Positions 36,233 to 45,168 of a DNA stretch of 64,000 bases are shown piece after piece (positions within the stretch are counted from its first letter, which is position 1; each line of letters begins with the position of its first letter). The notes under the pieces were generated by a model that was not told the origin of the DNA, did no database searches, and saw only the letters and a list, made by a program, of their open reading frames with translations. Position numbers and translations under genes: made by a program. Source of the stretch: Streptomyces atratus (GTDB taxonomy: Bacteria > Actinomycetota > Actinomycetes > Streptomycetales > Streptomycetaceae); NCBI RefSeq assembly GCF_900119365.1, contig NZ_FPJO01000008.1, forward strand, positions 235,076-299,075, written 5' to 3'.

Positions 36233-37099
36233 TCAGAACGGATACCACCGCACCGCCGTGTCGCCGTCACGCAGCGAGGCCACCCGGCGGCGGAATTCCG
36301 CCAGGGCCTTCAGGTTGCTCGGCGCGTGCTGGGACACCCAGGCACAGCTGGCCGTCTCCCGGGCCCCGCGAAGCACGGCGCAGCCCTCCCACTCGCGGAC
36401 ATCCCAGCCGTACGCGGCGGTGAACGCGTCGTATGCCTCGGGCGCCAGGCCGTACCGGTCCCGGGACAGGGCGAGCACCACCAGGTCGTGCTCGCGCAGA
36501 TCCGCGGAGAAGGTCTCCAGATCGACCAGCACCGGCCCGTCCGGACCGACATGGACGTTGCGGGGCAGCGCGTCGCCGTGGATCGGCCCCGGCGGCAGAT
36601 GCGGGACCAGTGCGGCGGCGGCCGCAGCGAAGCCGTCGCGGCGCTCGCGCAGATAGTCGGCGTCGGCCGGGTCGATCGCGTCGCCCGCGAGCCGCAGCCA
36701 GCGTTCGACGCCGCCCAGCAGTTCACGGCGCGGCAGACCGAGGCCGTCCGGGGCGGGCAGCGCGTGCACCAGGGTGAGCAGCCGTGCCAGGTCCCGCGGC
36801 TCGGCGGGGCGCACGGCGTCGGGCAGCCGGTGCCAGAGGGTCACGGGGTGGCCCTCGACCAGGCGCGCCGTGGCCTCGGCGGCCCGTACGGCGGGTACGC
36901 CCGAATCGGCCAGCCACCGGGCGACGGCCACCTCGCGTTCGGCCCGGTCCCGTAGTTCCGGGTGCCGCACGGCGTCCCGGCCGACCTTGACCACCAGGTC
37001 GCCGACGGCGAACACCACGTTCTCACCCAGCGCGAGCAGCTCCGCACCGCCGGACAGTCCGGCAGCGGTCAGCACCTCACGCGCACGCATCTCGTTCAT
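36233..37099 (-). CDS. Aminoglycoside phosphotransferase-fold kinase
   Basis: A 288-aa APH-fold protein. The nucleotide-binding lysine lies in FAVGDLVVKVGRD, the catalytic loop is PIHGDALPRNVHV (HGDxxxxN), and the metal-binding Asp is in VLVDLETFS. LPPGP upstream of HGD and the WEGCAVLRGARE helix are typical of small uncharacterised APH proteins rather than true antibiotic kinases. The ATG at 37099 is chosen because it gives the usual MNEMRAREVLTAAGL start; the frame is open to 37171. The phosphoryl acceptor is unknown. Confidence 0.88.
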   Translation of the reverse strand: MNEMRAREVLTAAGLSGGAELLALGENVVFAVGDLVVKVGRDAVRHPELRDRAEREVAVARWLADSGVPAVRAAEATARLVEGHPVTLWHRLPDAVRPAEPRDLARLLTLVHALPAPDGLGLPRRELLGGVERWLRLAGDAIDPADADYLRERRDGFAAAAAALVPHLPPGPIHGDALPRNVHVGPDGPVLVDLETFSADLREHDLVVLALSRDRYGLAPEAYDAFTAAYGWDVREWEGCAVLRGARETASCAWVSQHAPSNLKALAEFRRRVASLRDGDTAVRWYPF

Positions 37100-37224
37100 G
37101 GCTGCGATTTTCGCATCCGTGCAGGTTGGCTTGACGAACCGACGGCCCGTCAGCACGATGACGGAGGCCACCTGAGCGGCCAGAACGGTATGAAACCGAT
37201 CGAATGACGCAAGGGGGCGAATTC

Positions 37225-38175
37225 ATGACATTAGCTAGTGCAACCGTACGTTCGGAGAGGCGCGGCCCGCCCGGCGGCTCGCAGGACAAGCGGTCCCGGC
37301 CCGCCGGCCGGAGCGCCGGCACCTGGTTCCTGGTGCTCCCCGCGCTGATCCCGATCCTGGTCCTGAGCGTCGGCCCCCTGCTCTACGGCATCGCGCTGGC
37401 CTTCACCGACGCCCAGTCCGGCCGCACCCGCTCCACCCAGTGGGTGGGCGGGCTGAACTTCCAGGACCTGCTCCACGACACCCTCTTCTGGGACTCGTTC
37501 CGGATCGGCCTGGTGTGGGCGTTCGGCGTCACCGTCCCGCAGTTCGTACTGGCCCTCGGCCTCGCCCTGCTGCTCAACCAGAATCTGCGGATGCGCTGGC
37601 TGGCGCGGGCGCTGGCGATCATTCCGTGGGCGATGCCCGAGGTGGTCGTGGGCCTCATGTGGCGGCTCGTCTACAACCCGGACGCGGGCATCCTCAACGA
37701 GACCATCCGCGATCTCGGCCTCGGCGACGGCCGGGACTGGCTCACCGGACTCGCCACCGCCCTGCCCGCCGTGATCGTCGTGGGCGTCTGGGCGGGCATG
37801 CCCCAGACCACCGTCGCCCTGCTCGCCGGGCTGCAGAACACCCCGCAGGAGCTCCACGAGGCGGCCGCGCTGGACGGGGCCGGTGCCTGGCGCCGCTTCC
37901 GTACCGTCACCTGGCCCGTGCTCAGGCCGGTGGCGCTCGCCATCACCGCGCTCAACTTCATCTGGAACTTCAACTCCTTCGCGCTGGTCTACGTACTGAC
38001 CAACGGCGGGCCCGGCGGGCGCACCCGGCTGCCGATGCTCTTCGCGTACGAAGAGGCCTTCCACTACGGACAGTTCGGATACGCCGCCGCGATGGGCTGT
38101 GTGATGGTCGCGGTGATCTCCGTGATCCTCGCCGTGTATCTCGCCGGCCGGCTCAGGGGAGGCGAGGACCGATGA
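37225..38175 (+). CDS. Sugar ABC transporter permease, MalF type
   Basis: A 316-aa inner-membrane permease with six helices, the first being WFLVLPALIPILVLSVGPLLYGIALAF. The EAA loop that contacts the ATPase is ELHEAAALDGAGAWRRFRTVTWPVLRP. AAGGGGG lies 7 bases before ATG 37225; an earlier in-frame ATG at 37204 has no ribosome site. First gene of a three-gene operon: permease, permease, binding lipoprotein. There is no ATPase, so a shared one such as MsiK is the likely partner. No regulator gene adjoins. Confidence 0.93.
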   Translation: MTLASATVRSERRGPPGGSQDKRSRPAGRSAGTWFLVLPALIPILVLSVGPLLYGIALAFTDAQSGRTRSTQWVGGLNFQDLLHDTLFWDSFRIGLVWAFGVTVPQFVLALGLALLLNQNLRMRWLARALAIIPWAMPEVVVGLMWRLVYNPDAGILNETIRDLGLGDGRDWLTGLATALPAVIVVGVWAGMPQTTVALLAGLQNTPQELHEAAALDGAGAWRRFRTVTWPVLRPVALAITALNFIWNFNSFALVYVLTNGGPGGRTRLPMLFAYEEAFHYGQFGYAAAMGCVMVAVISVILAVYLAGRLRGGEDR

Positions 38176-39011
38176 GCATGCGCACCAGCAGAACCGCACG
38201 CGCCGGACAGTACGCCGCGCTGCTCGGCTATCTCGTCTTCCTGGCGTTCCCGTTCCTCTGGCTGATCTCCACCGCCTTCAAACCGGCGCGCGAACTCGGC
38301 TCCCTGCACCCCACCTGGATCCCCGACCATCCGACGCTCGACAACTTCCGCAAGGCCTTCGACGAACAGCCGCTGCTCCAGGCCGCCGCCAATTCGCTGA
38401 TCGCCGCGGTCTGCGCCGCTCTCATCGCGGTCGTCGTCGCCACGCCCATGGCGTATGTGATGGCCCGCCGCCGCTCCAGGCTCTCGACGGCGGCCACCGG
38501 ATGGGTCGTGATCAGCCAGGCCTTCCCGCTCGTCCTGCTGATCATCCCGCTCTTCCTGATCCTGAAGAACCTCCATCTGATCAACACCCTGTGGGGGCTG
38601 ATCATGGTGTACGTCGTCTGGGCGCTGCCCTTCGCGCTCTGGATGCTGGTCGGATACGTACGGGCGGTGCCCGCCGAGCTGGAGGAGGCCGCCTCGGTCG
38701 ACGGCGCGGGCCGACTGCGGACACTCGTCTCGGTCACGGCCCCGCTGCTGGCCCCCGGCATCGTCGCCACCGCGCTCTTCGCCTTCATCACCGCATGGAA
38801 CGAGCTCTTCTTCGCGCTCGTCCTGCTCAAGACCCCGGAGAAGCAGACCTTGCCGGTCGTACTGACCCACTTCATCGGTGCGGAGGGCGCGGCCGATCTC
38901 GGGCCGCTCGCCGCCGCCGCGTTCCTCGCCACCCTGCCCTCACTGGTGATCTTCGCGATCATCCAGCGGCGGATCACGGGCGGCATGCTGGCCGGGGCGG
39001 TGAAGAGCTGA
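38172..39011 (+). CDS. Sugar ABC transporter permease, MalG type
   Basis: A 279-aa permease with six helices, starting YAALLGYLVFLAFPFLWLISTAFKPARELGS, the typical MalG opening. The EAA loop is ELEEAASVDGAGRLRTLVSVTAPLLAPG. FITAWNELFFALVLLKTPEKQTLPVVL is the conserved region after it. It overlaps the first permease by 4 bases (ATGA) and the next gene by 1 base, so all three are translated together. Confidence 0.95.
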   Translation: MSMRTSRTARAGQYAALLGYLVFLAFPFLWLISTAFKPARELGSLHPTWIPDHPTLDNFRKAFDEQPLLQAAANSLIAAVCAALIAVVVATPMAYVMARRRSRLSTAATGWVVISQAFPLVLLIIPLFLILKNLHLINTLWGLIMVYVVWALPFALWMLVGYVRAVPAELEEAASVDGAGRLRTLVSVTAPLLAPGIVATALFAFITAWNELFFALVLLKTPEKQTLPVVLTHFIGAEGAADLGPLAAAAFLATLPSLVIFAIIQRRITGGMLAGAVKS

Positions 39012-40309
39012 TGCGGGCATCCCTGCGGACGACGGCCGCCGCCGCGGCCACCGCGCTGGCCCTGCTGCTCACCGGCTGCGCCGGGACGGACGACGGCCGG
39101 GACGCCAGCGGGCGGATCGAGCTCAGCTTCCAGTCGCTGGCCTGGCAGAAGGAGTCCGTCGACGCCAACAAACAGCTGGTGAAGGAGTGGAACGAGGCCC
39201 ATCCGGACATCCATGTCAGCTACGTCCAGGGCAGTTGGGACACCGTCCACGACCAGCTGCTCACCTCCTTCGAGGGCGACGAGGCGCCGGACATCATCCA
39301 CGACGCCTCCGACGACCTGGCCGACTTCGCCTACAGCGGCTACCTCGCGGACCTGCGCGGACTGCTCCCCGGCCGGCTGACCGCCGACATCCCGCGGCAG
39401 AGCTGGTCCACCACCACCTTCGGCGAGGGCGTCTACGGTGTGCCGTTCCTCCAGGAGCCCCGCGTCCTGATCGCCAACACCAAGATCCTCACCGAGTCCG
39501 GGGTCCGCGTCCCGACCCCCGACGAGCCGTGGAGCTGGGACGAGTTCCGGCAGGTCACCAAGGAACTGACGGGCAAGGGGCGGTACGGCGTCGCCTGGCC
39601 GCTCAAGGAACCGGTCTCCGTCACCCTCAACCTCGGACTCTCCGGCGGCGGCCGGCTCTTCCACCGCGGTGCCGACGGCAAGGTGACCATCCGCGCGGGC
39701 GAGGGCGACCAGGTCGTCCCCGGCACCATCCACGACCAGGTCGACACCGACCACAGCGCATCGCGCACCGCACTCGGCATGGGCGGCTCCGACACCCTGC
39801 CCGGGTTCTTCGGCGGCAAGTACGCGATGGTGCCGCTGGGCTTCTCCTACCGCCAGCAGGTCGTCGAGCAGGCACCCGAGGGCTTCGAGTGGACGGTCCT
39901 GCCGGCCCCCGCGGGCAGTGCGGGCCTCGCCCAGGGCGTGAGCCCGCAGACCCTGTCCGTCGCGGAGGCCAGCCCGCACAAGAAGGAGGCCGCGCAGTTC
40001 ATCGACTTCATGCTCCGGCCGCCGAACATGGTGCGCCTGGCCAAGGGCGACTGGATGCTCCCGACCGGCACGGCGGCCCTCGCCGACCCGTCCCTGCACA
40101 CCGCGGAGAACGGCTGGGCGACCGGTGTCGCCGTCGCGAAGGCGCTCCGGCCGGCGCCCGCCCAGTCGGTGCGCGGCTACCCGGAGTGGAAGGACAAGGT
40201 CGCCACGCCCGCCCTCCAGGAGTACTACAGCGGAGCCATCGGGGCGCAGGAGCTGAGGAAGCGTCTGGTCGACGACGGGAACCGGGTCCTGGCCCGCTAC
40301 CAGCGTTGA
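39011..40309 (+). CDS. Sugar ABC transporter substrate-binding lipoprotein
   Basis: A 432-aa extracellular binding protein with a lipoprotein signal (LRTTAAAAATALALLLTGC, lipobox LTGC near residue 23). The mature part shows the family 1 pattern: IELSFQSLAWQKESVDANKQLVKEWNEAHPDIHV, QLLTSFEGDEAPDIIH, YGVPFLQEPRVLIANT, EPWSWDEFRQVTKEL, SPHKKEAAQFIDFML. Its substrate is probably a mono- or oligosaccharide but cannot be specified. It is the last gene of the operon, whereas the binding protein is usually first. Confidence 0.93.
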   Translation: MRASLRTTAAAAATALALLLTGCAGTDDGRDASGRIELSFQSLAWQKESVDANKQLVKEWNEAHPDIHVSYVQGSWDTVHDQLLTSFEGDEAPDIIHDASDDLADFAYSGYLADLRGLLPGRLTADIPRQSWSTTTFGEGVYGVPFLQEPRVLIANTKILTESGVRVPTPDEPWSWDEFRQVTKELTGKGRYGVAWPLKEPVSVTLNLGLSGGGRLFHRGADGKVTIRAGEGDQVVPGTIHDQVDTDHSASRTALGMGGSDTLPGFFGGKYAMVPLGFSYRQQVVEQAPEGFEWTVLPAPAGSAGLAQGVSPQTLSVAEASPHKKEAAQFIDFMLRPPNMVRLAKGDWMLPTGTAALADPSLHTAENGWATGVAVAKALRPAPAQSVRGYPEWKDKVATPALQEYYSGAIGAQELRKRLVDDGNRVLARYQR

Positions 40310-40535
40310 GGTTCTGAGGGTCTGAGGTGCCGCTCGCCGGGCCGACGGGGGTCTCCGGGGGCCGCGTCGCCCGGAGCCGCCCTCAACGTGGTCACCTCGT
40401 GAGAGCTCTGTGAACACGAGGGTGGAATCAAGCCGTCGCCCCGCCCGTCCGTACGGCCGGGCGGGGTTCGTCTTCCCAGGTGCGAAGTGTGCCGGTCGTG
40501 CCCCAAGCCCGTTGTGCGCGGGGGGTGTTGCGGCG

Positions 40536-40581
40536 GCCGTGCCCGACTTGGGCACGGCTGGCCGGTTTCTTATTACGAAAC
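40536..40581. promoter_or_regulatory. Two palindromes upstream of the subtilisin gene
   Basis: A perfect 9-bp inverted repeat (GCCGTGCCC-GACTT-GGGCACGGC, 40536-40558) is followed at once by an AT-rich palindrome, GTTTC-N7-GAAAC (40565-40581). The first may terminate the sugar-transport operon or act as an operator; the second is an unusually AT-rich site likely to be part of the protease promoter or a regulator site. The rest of the 407-base gap 40310-40716 shows no gene. Confidence 0.5.
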
Positions 40582-40716
40582 TTTGTTGAGTAAGTCACAG
40601 CCGCATGAAGGTCTTGATCTGGGCGCGTCAATCGGCGAGGGTTTCGAGCCAGCCCCCGGAGATCTTCCGGCCGGGGGTCAATCCCCCCACAAAGAATGAC
40701 GAGGAGACCCCTCTTC

Positions 40717-41919
40717 ATGGCAATTCACAAGCGCGCACGCCGGATCAAGCTGACCGCGGCGATAACCGCCGTGGCCGCGGCCGCCGGAGTCACCCTGCTC
40801 AACACCTCCCTCGCCGGTGCGGCCCCCGCCCCCGCGATGGGCGTCGTCTACGGCGCGGACGCGGCGAACGCCGTCTCCGGCAGCTACATCGTGATGCTGG
40901 ACCAGAAGGCCGACAAGGCGAAGCTCGCCAAGGAGTACGGCGGCAAGCTGAAGCGGAACTACAGCTCCGCCATCAACGGCTTCTCCGCCAGCGGCCTTTC
41001 GCTCACCGAGGCCAAGCGCCTGGCGGCCGACCCGGCCGTCTCCAAGGTCGTCCAGAACAAGAAGTTCCACATCGACGAGACCCAGGACAACCCGCCGTCC
41101 TGGGGGCTGGACCGGATCGACCAGACCGAGACGGCCGGCGACAACGCGTACACCTACCCGGACAGCGCGGGCGAGGGTGTCACCGCGTACGTCATCGACA
41201 CCGGTGTCCGTACCACGCACAACGAGTTCGAGGGCCGGGCCAGCTCGGGCTACGACGCCGTGGACAACGACGACAGCGCCGACGACGGCAACGGCCACGG
41301 CACCCACGTGGCGGGGACCATCGCCGGTGCGACCTACGGGGTCGCCAAGAAGGCCAAGATCGTCGCCGTCCGGGTGCTCGACGACTCCGGCTCGGGCACC
41401 ACCGAGCAGGTCGTCGCCGGCATCGACTGGGTCACCGAGAACCACGAGGGCCCCTCCGTCGCCAACATGAGCCTCGGCGGCGGCGCGGACGAGGCGCTCG
41501 ACGCCGCGGTCCAGAAGGCCATCGCCTCCGGGGTCACGTTCGCGGTGGCCGCCGGCAACGAATCCTCCGACGCGGGCGAGAGCTCCCCGGCCCGCGTCCC
41601 CGAGGCCATCACGGTCGCCTCGTCCACGGTGGACGACGAGCAGTCGTCGTTCTCCAACTACGGCTCGATCGTGGACATCTACGCCCCGGGCTCGGACATC
41701 ACCTCGTCCTGGAACGACAGCGACGACGGCTCCAACACCATCTCCGGCACCTCCATGGCGACCCCCCACGTCGTCGGTGCCGCCGCCGTCTACCTCGCCG
41801 GTCACCCGGACGCCACCCCCGAGGAGGTCGCCACGGCTCTGACCGACGGGGCCACCCCCGACGCGATCTCCAACGCGACCGAGGGCACGCCGAACAAGCT
41901 GCTGAAGGTCGTCGAGTAA
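40717..41919 (+). CDS. Secreted subtilisin-like serine protease (S8)
   Basis: A 400-aa secreted protease. A Sec signal peptide (MAIHKRARRIKLTAAITAVA, hydrophobic core to about residue 35, likely cleavage after AGA) is followed by an I9 inhibitor propeptide (GSYIVMLDQKADKAKLAKEYGG, INGFSASGLSL) and the S8 domain from about residue 120. Catalytic triad: Asp in AYVIDTGVRTTH, His in GHGTHVAGT, Ser in SGTSMATPH; oxyanion Asn in AAGNES. Proteinase-K-like layout. GAGGAG lies 10 bases before ATG 40717, which I prefer to ATG 40696, since the latter has no ribosome site. Degrades extracellular protein. Confidence 0.95.
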   Translation: MAIHKRARRIKLTAAITAVAAAAGVTLLNTSLAGAAPAPAMGVVYGADAANAVSGSYIVMLDQKADKAKLAKEYGGKLKRNYSSAINGFSASGLSLTEAKRLAADPAVSKVVQNKKFHIDETQDNPPSWGLDRIDQTETAGDNAYTYPDSAGEGVTAYVIDTGVRTTHNEFEGRASSGYDAVDNDDSADDGNGHGTHVAGTIAGATYGVAKKAKIVAVRVLDDSGSGTTEQVVAGIDWVTENHEGPSVANMSLGGGADEALDAAVQKAIASGVTFAVAAGNESSDAGESSPARVPEAITVASSTVDDEQSSFSNYGSIVDIYAPGSDITSSWNDSDDGSNTISGTSMATPHVVGAAAVYLAGHPDATPEEVATALTDGATPDAISNATEGTPNKLLKVVE

Positions 41920-41938
41920 CCGACCCGCAGCCATGACA

Positions 41939-41973
41939 GGCCGCCGCGCCCTCCCCCACGGGGCGCGGCGGCC
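41939..41973. terminator. Terminator after the subtilisin gene
   Basis: Inverted repeat with 13-bp arms (GGCCGCCGCGCCC and its complement) and a 9-base loop, 20 bases after the protease stop and 34 bases before the DUF1697 start. Confidence 0.8.
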
Positions 41974-42007
41974 GCATCGCGCGAAGAGATCGTCCTATGG
42001 TGTGCCC

Positions 42008-42615
42008 ATGACGATGTACGCGGCGCTGTTGCGCGGGATCAATGTGAGCGGCCACAAGAAGGTTCCGATGGCCGAACTCCGTACGCTGCTCACCGAACTG
42101 GGACACGGGGACGTCCGCACCCACCTGCAGAGCGGCAACGCCGTCTTCAGCAGCCCGTCGGACGACGAGAACGCACTCGCCGCCGAACTGGAGCAGGCCA
42201 TCGAGAAGCGCTTCGGCTTCCCCGTACCCTGCCTGGTCCGGGACGGAGCCTACCTGGCGGCAGTTGCGGCGGCCTGCCCGTTCCCGGCCGCCGAACTCGA
42301 AGGAAAACAGCTCCACATCACCTATTACGACCAGCCGGTCGACGCCGGCCGCTTCGCCCGGATCGACCCGGCGGCCTTCCTCCCCGAGGCGTTCGGACTC
42401 GGCGACCGCGCCCTCTACCTCTACGCCCCCGACGGACTGGGCCGCTCGAAGCTCGCCGAGGCGCTGTCCCGTTCCTCCGTCACCAAGGGCCTCGTCGCCA
42501 CCTCGCGCAACTGGAACACCGTGGTCAAGCTGGTGGAGATGACGGCACCCACAGGGACCACGGCACCCCCGGAGACCACGGCACCCCCGGCACCCGCGCA
42601 CGACGGAGCCCGCAC

Positions 42616-42619
<4 letters not shown>
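42008..42619 (+). CDS. DUF1697 family protein
   Basis: A 203-aa protein. YAALLRGINVSGHKKVPMAEL and LRTLLTELGHGDVRTHLQSGNAVFSS are the signature of DUF1697; NWNTVVKLVEM closes the domain at about residue 178. A Thr/Pro-rich low-complexity tail (PTGTTAPPETTAPPAPA) of about 25 residues is extra. The family has no established activity. It overlaps the next gene by 4 bases. Confidence 0.9.
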
Positions 42620-43017
<398 letters not shown>

Positions 43018-43024
43018 TCACCGG

Positions 43025-43822
43025 TCAGCGACGGCCCACGCGCTGCGCCCGAGCCGCCCACCGGCCGTCCGTACGGGAGATCCGCACCGGATGCCCGAAG
43101 CAGTCGCTGACCCGGTCGGTGGTCAGTACCTCGTCCGCCGGGCCCGAGGCCACGCACCGGCCGCCCCGCAGCAGCAGCGCGTGCGTGGTGGAGGCGGGCA
43201 GCTCCTCCAGGTGATGGGTGACCAGGACCGTGGCCGGCTCCGGATGTTCGTCCCGCAGCACGTCCAGACTGTCGAGCAGCTGCTCACGCGCGGCGAGGTC
43301 GAGACCGGTGGCCGGCTCGTCGAGCAGCAGCAGCCGCGGCTGCGGCTGCGGCTGCGGCATCAGGGCGCGGGCGATGAGCGTACGGCCCCGCTCGCCCTGC
43401 GACAGCGCCGGCCGGCGCGAGCCCGACTTGCCGCCCATGCCGAGCATCTTCAGCAGCCGCTCCGCCCGGTCCCGCTGCTCCTCGTTCACCGACCGGCGCG
43501 GCACCGGCTCGACCGAGTTGGTCAGACCGGTCAGCACCACCTCGTGCACCGACAGCGGGGAACGCAGCGGATGACGCGGATTGACATGCCCGAGCAGCGA
43601 CCGCAGCTCCCGCAGATCGACCCGGCCGAGGGTGCGTCCCAGCACCTCCACCGAACCCCGGGTGGGGTGGTTGACCGCGCCGAGCAGCCCCAGCAGCGTG
43701 CTCTTCCCGGCACCGTTGGCACCGAGCAGCGCCCAGTGCTCGCCGCTCCGAACGGTCAGCGAGACCGAGTCGAGCAGCACATCGCCGTCCCGTACGAGCG
43801 AGACGGCGTCGGCCCGGATCAC
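43025..43822 (-). CDS. ABC transporter ATP-binding protein, stand-alone
   Basis: A 265-aa ATPase. Walker A GANGAGKST, signature LSQGERGRTLIARAL in which Gln replaces the first Gly, Walker B LLLLDEPATGLDLAA, H-loop VTHHLEEL. A Gln-Pro repeat (PQPQPQP) lies between signature and Walker B. The LSQGE signature and the ELP..TTHALLL segment resemble ModF/YlmA-type cytosolic ATPases that have no membrane partner, and none is encoded nearby. GTG start. It converges on the DUF4440 gene. Confidence 0.88.
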   Translation of the reverse strand: MIRADAVSLVRDGDVLLDSVSLTVRSGEHWALLGANGAGKSTLLGLLGAVNHPTRGSVEVLGRTLGRVDLRELRSLLGHVNPRHPLRSPLSVHEVVLTGLTNSVEPVPRRSVNEEQRDRAERLLKMLGMGGKSGSRRPALSQGERGRTLIARALMPQPQPQPRLLLLDEPATGLDLAAREQLLDSLDVLRDEHPEPATVLVTHHLEELPASTTHALLLRGGRCVASGPADEVLTTDRVSDCFGHPVRISRTDGRWAARAQRVGRR

Positions 43823-43907
43823 CGGGTCGGCGCCACCCGGTTCGGGAGCGGCGGCCGGGGCGGGGACGGCGGGGGTGGTACGGGGGGTGGTACGGGCGAG
43901 TGCTCCT

Positions 43908-44777
43908 TCACGCGGGTGCGAGCGCCTCCAGGCGGCTCAGGTCCTCGGCGGACAGCCGGATCTCCCGGGCCGCCAGGTTCTCCGCCAGATGGGCGGGCGA
44001 ACCGGTGCCCGGGGTCGGGCACAGCACGGGGGACCGGTGCAGCAGCCAGGCGAGGGCGATCTGCCCGCGGGGGGCACCGTGCCGGTCGGCGATGCCGGTG
44101 AGCGCCGCGGCGGCGTCGCCGGTCAGAACGCCGTTGGCCAGCGGGAACCAGGGCAGAAAGGCCAGGCCGTGGGCCTCGCACACCTTCAGTACCGCGTCCG
44201 ACGAACGGTCGAGGAGATTGAAGCGGTTCTGCACCGAGGCGATCCCGGTCAGGGACAGCGCCTGCTCCAGCTGGTCGGCGGTGAGGGTGTCCAGACCGAT
44301 GTGCCGGATCTTGCCTTCCTGCCTCAGTGCATCCAGAGCGCCCAGCTGGTCGGCCATCGGCACCTCCGGGTCCAGCCGGTGCAGCTGATAGAGGTCGATC
44401 CGGTCCGTCCGCAGCCGCCGCAGACTGGCCTCGCACATCGCCCGCAGCTGCTCCGGCCGGCCCGCGATGTGCCAGGCGCTGTCACTGGTGCGCACCACCC
44501 CGCCCTTGGTCGCGATCACCAGATCCTCGCGGTACGGGTGGAGCGCCTCGGCGACGAGTTCCTCGGCCAGCCCCGGACCGTAGTTGTCGGCGGTGTCCAC
44601 GAGCGTGACGCCCTGCTCGACGGCGGCCCGCAGCACCGCCACGGCGTCCTGTCGCTCACCGCGCGGGCCCCAGTAGCCGGGGCCGGTCAGCTGGGCGGTG
44701 CCGTAGCCGAGCCGGCGTACGGGCAGTTCGCCGCCGAGCAGAAAGGTCTCATCGAAGGAGCCAGACATGAAGGACAT
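43908..44777 (-). CDS. Aldo/keto reductase
   Basis: A 289-aa NADPH-dependent oxidoreductase with TIM-barrel fold. VRRLGYGTAQLTGPGYWG opens the barrel; catalytic Asp and Tyr are in LVDTADNYGPG, Lys in VIATKGGV and His in YQLHRLDP. Cofactor residues lie near PTPGTGSPAHLAENLAA. It resembles the AKR11/YghZ-like group that reduces small carbonyls. A downstream ATPase gene is 85 bases away in the same direction. Substrate unknown. Confidence 0.93.
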   Translation of the reverse strand: MSFMSGSFDETFLLGGELPVRRLGYGTAQLTGPGYWGPRGERQDAVAVLRAAVEQGVTLVDTADNYGPGLAEELVAEALHPYREDLVIATKGGVVRTSDSAWHIAGRPEQLRAMCEASLRRLRTDRIDLYQLHRLDPEVPMADQLGALDALRQEGKIRHIGLDTLTADQLEQALSLTGIASVQNRFNLLDRSSDAVLKVCEAHGLAFLPWFPLANGVLTGDAAAALTGIADRHGAPRGQIALAWLLHRSPVLCPTPGTGSPAHLAENLAAREIRLSAEDLSRLEALAPA

Positions 44778-44849
44778 CCCACGATCCTAGATCGCTCCCC
44801 CCACCCGCTGACTTCACGCCCGAGCCGGACCCTTACGGAGACGCCGAGC

Positions 44850-44939
44850 GCGGAAGACCCCACCTGCGCGGGGAGAACTCCGCCGCCCGGCGGCTCTGCT
44901 CCGCCCGTGCCGACCCACCCCCACCCGCGCGGGGAACAC
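44850..44939. CRISPR. Degenerate two-repeat CRISPR-like unit (type I-E-like)
   Basis: CACCTGCGCGGGGAGAAC at 44861-44878 and CACCCGCGCGGGGAACAC at 44922-44939 match at 15 of 18 positions, both preceded by CCC, and are exactly 61 bp apart, the repeat-plus-spacer period of type I-E arrays (29 plus 32). The 5' halves of the repeats have diverged. The repeat resembles actinomycete I-E repeats with a CCCC...GCGGGG stem. The 32-base interval 44879-44910 would be the only spacer. No cas gene is present in the window. The rest of the gap 44778-45168 has only a short hairpin. Confidence 0.5.
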
Positions 44940-44956
44940 ACCATTTCTCCATGGTG
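44939..44956. other. Short hairpin beside the CRISPR-like unit
   Basis: CACCAT-N6-ATGGTG directly after the second repeat. Six-bp arms; it could be chance or the edge of a lost element. Confidence 0.3.
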
Positions 44957-45168
44957 ACAGATGTGTTCCGGCCGAGGCGGCGCTTGTGCCTCGTGCGGAG
45001 CGGGGCGGTTGGTGGGCGTCTTCCGCGTGTGTCCGCAGCCCGCAGTCCACTGGTTGCGGGGCGGGGAGCCGAACCAGGCTCGGTCGGGGGCAACGGACTG
45101 TTGGAAGAGATGGGCTGCTGTCGCTTTTCTTCAATCGCTGTGTGAGGTGGCGCTCGTAGGCTTGCGGC

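Noticed and set aside
37131..37159. TTGACG with a possible -10 before the sugar ABC operon
   Set aside because: The candidate -10 (CACGAT) does not fit TANNNT and the site lies inside the APH gene's own upstream region; not strong enough to annotate.
44789..44817. Possible third CRISPR repeat left of the pair
   Set aside because: CCCCCCACCCGCTG is similar but lies 59 bases from the first repeat, not 61, and lacks the GCGGGG half. Probably chance.
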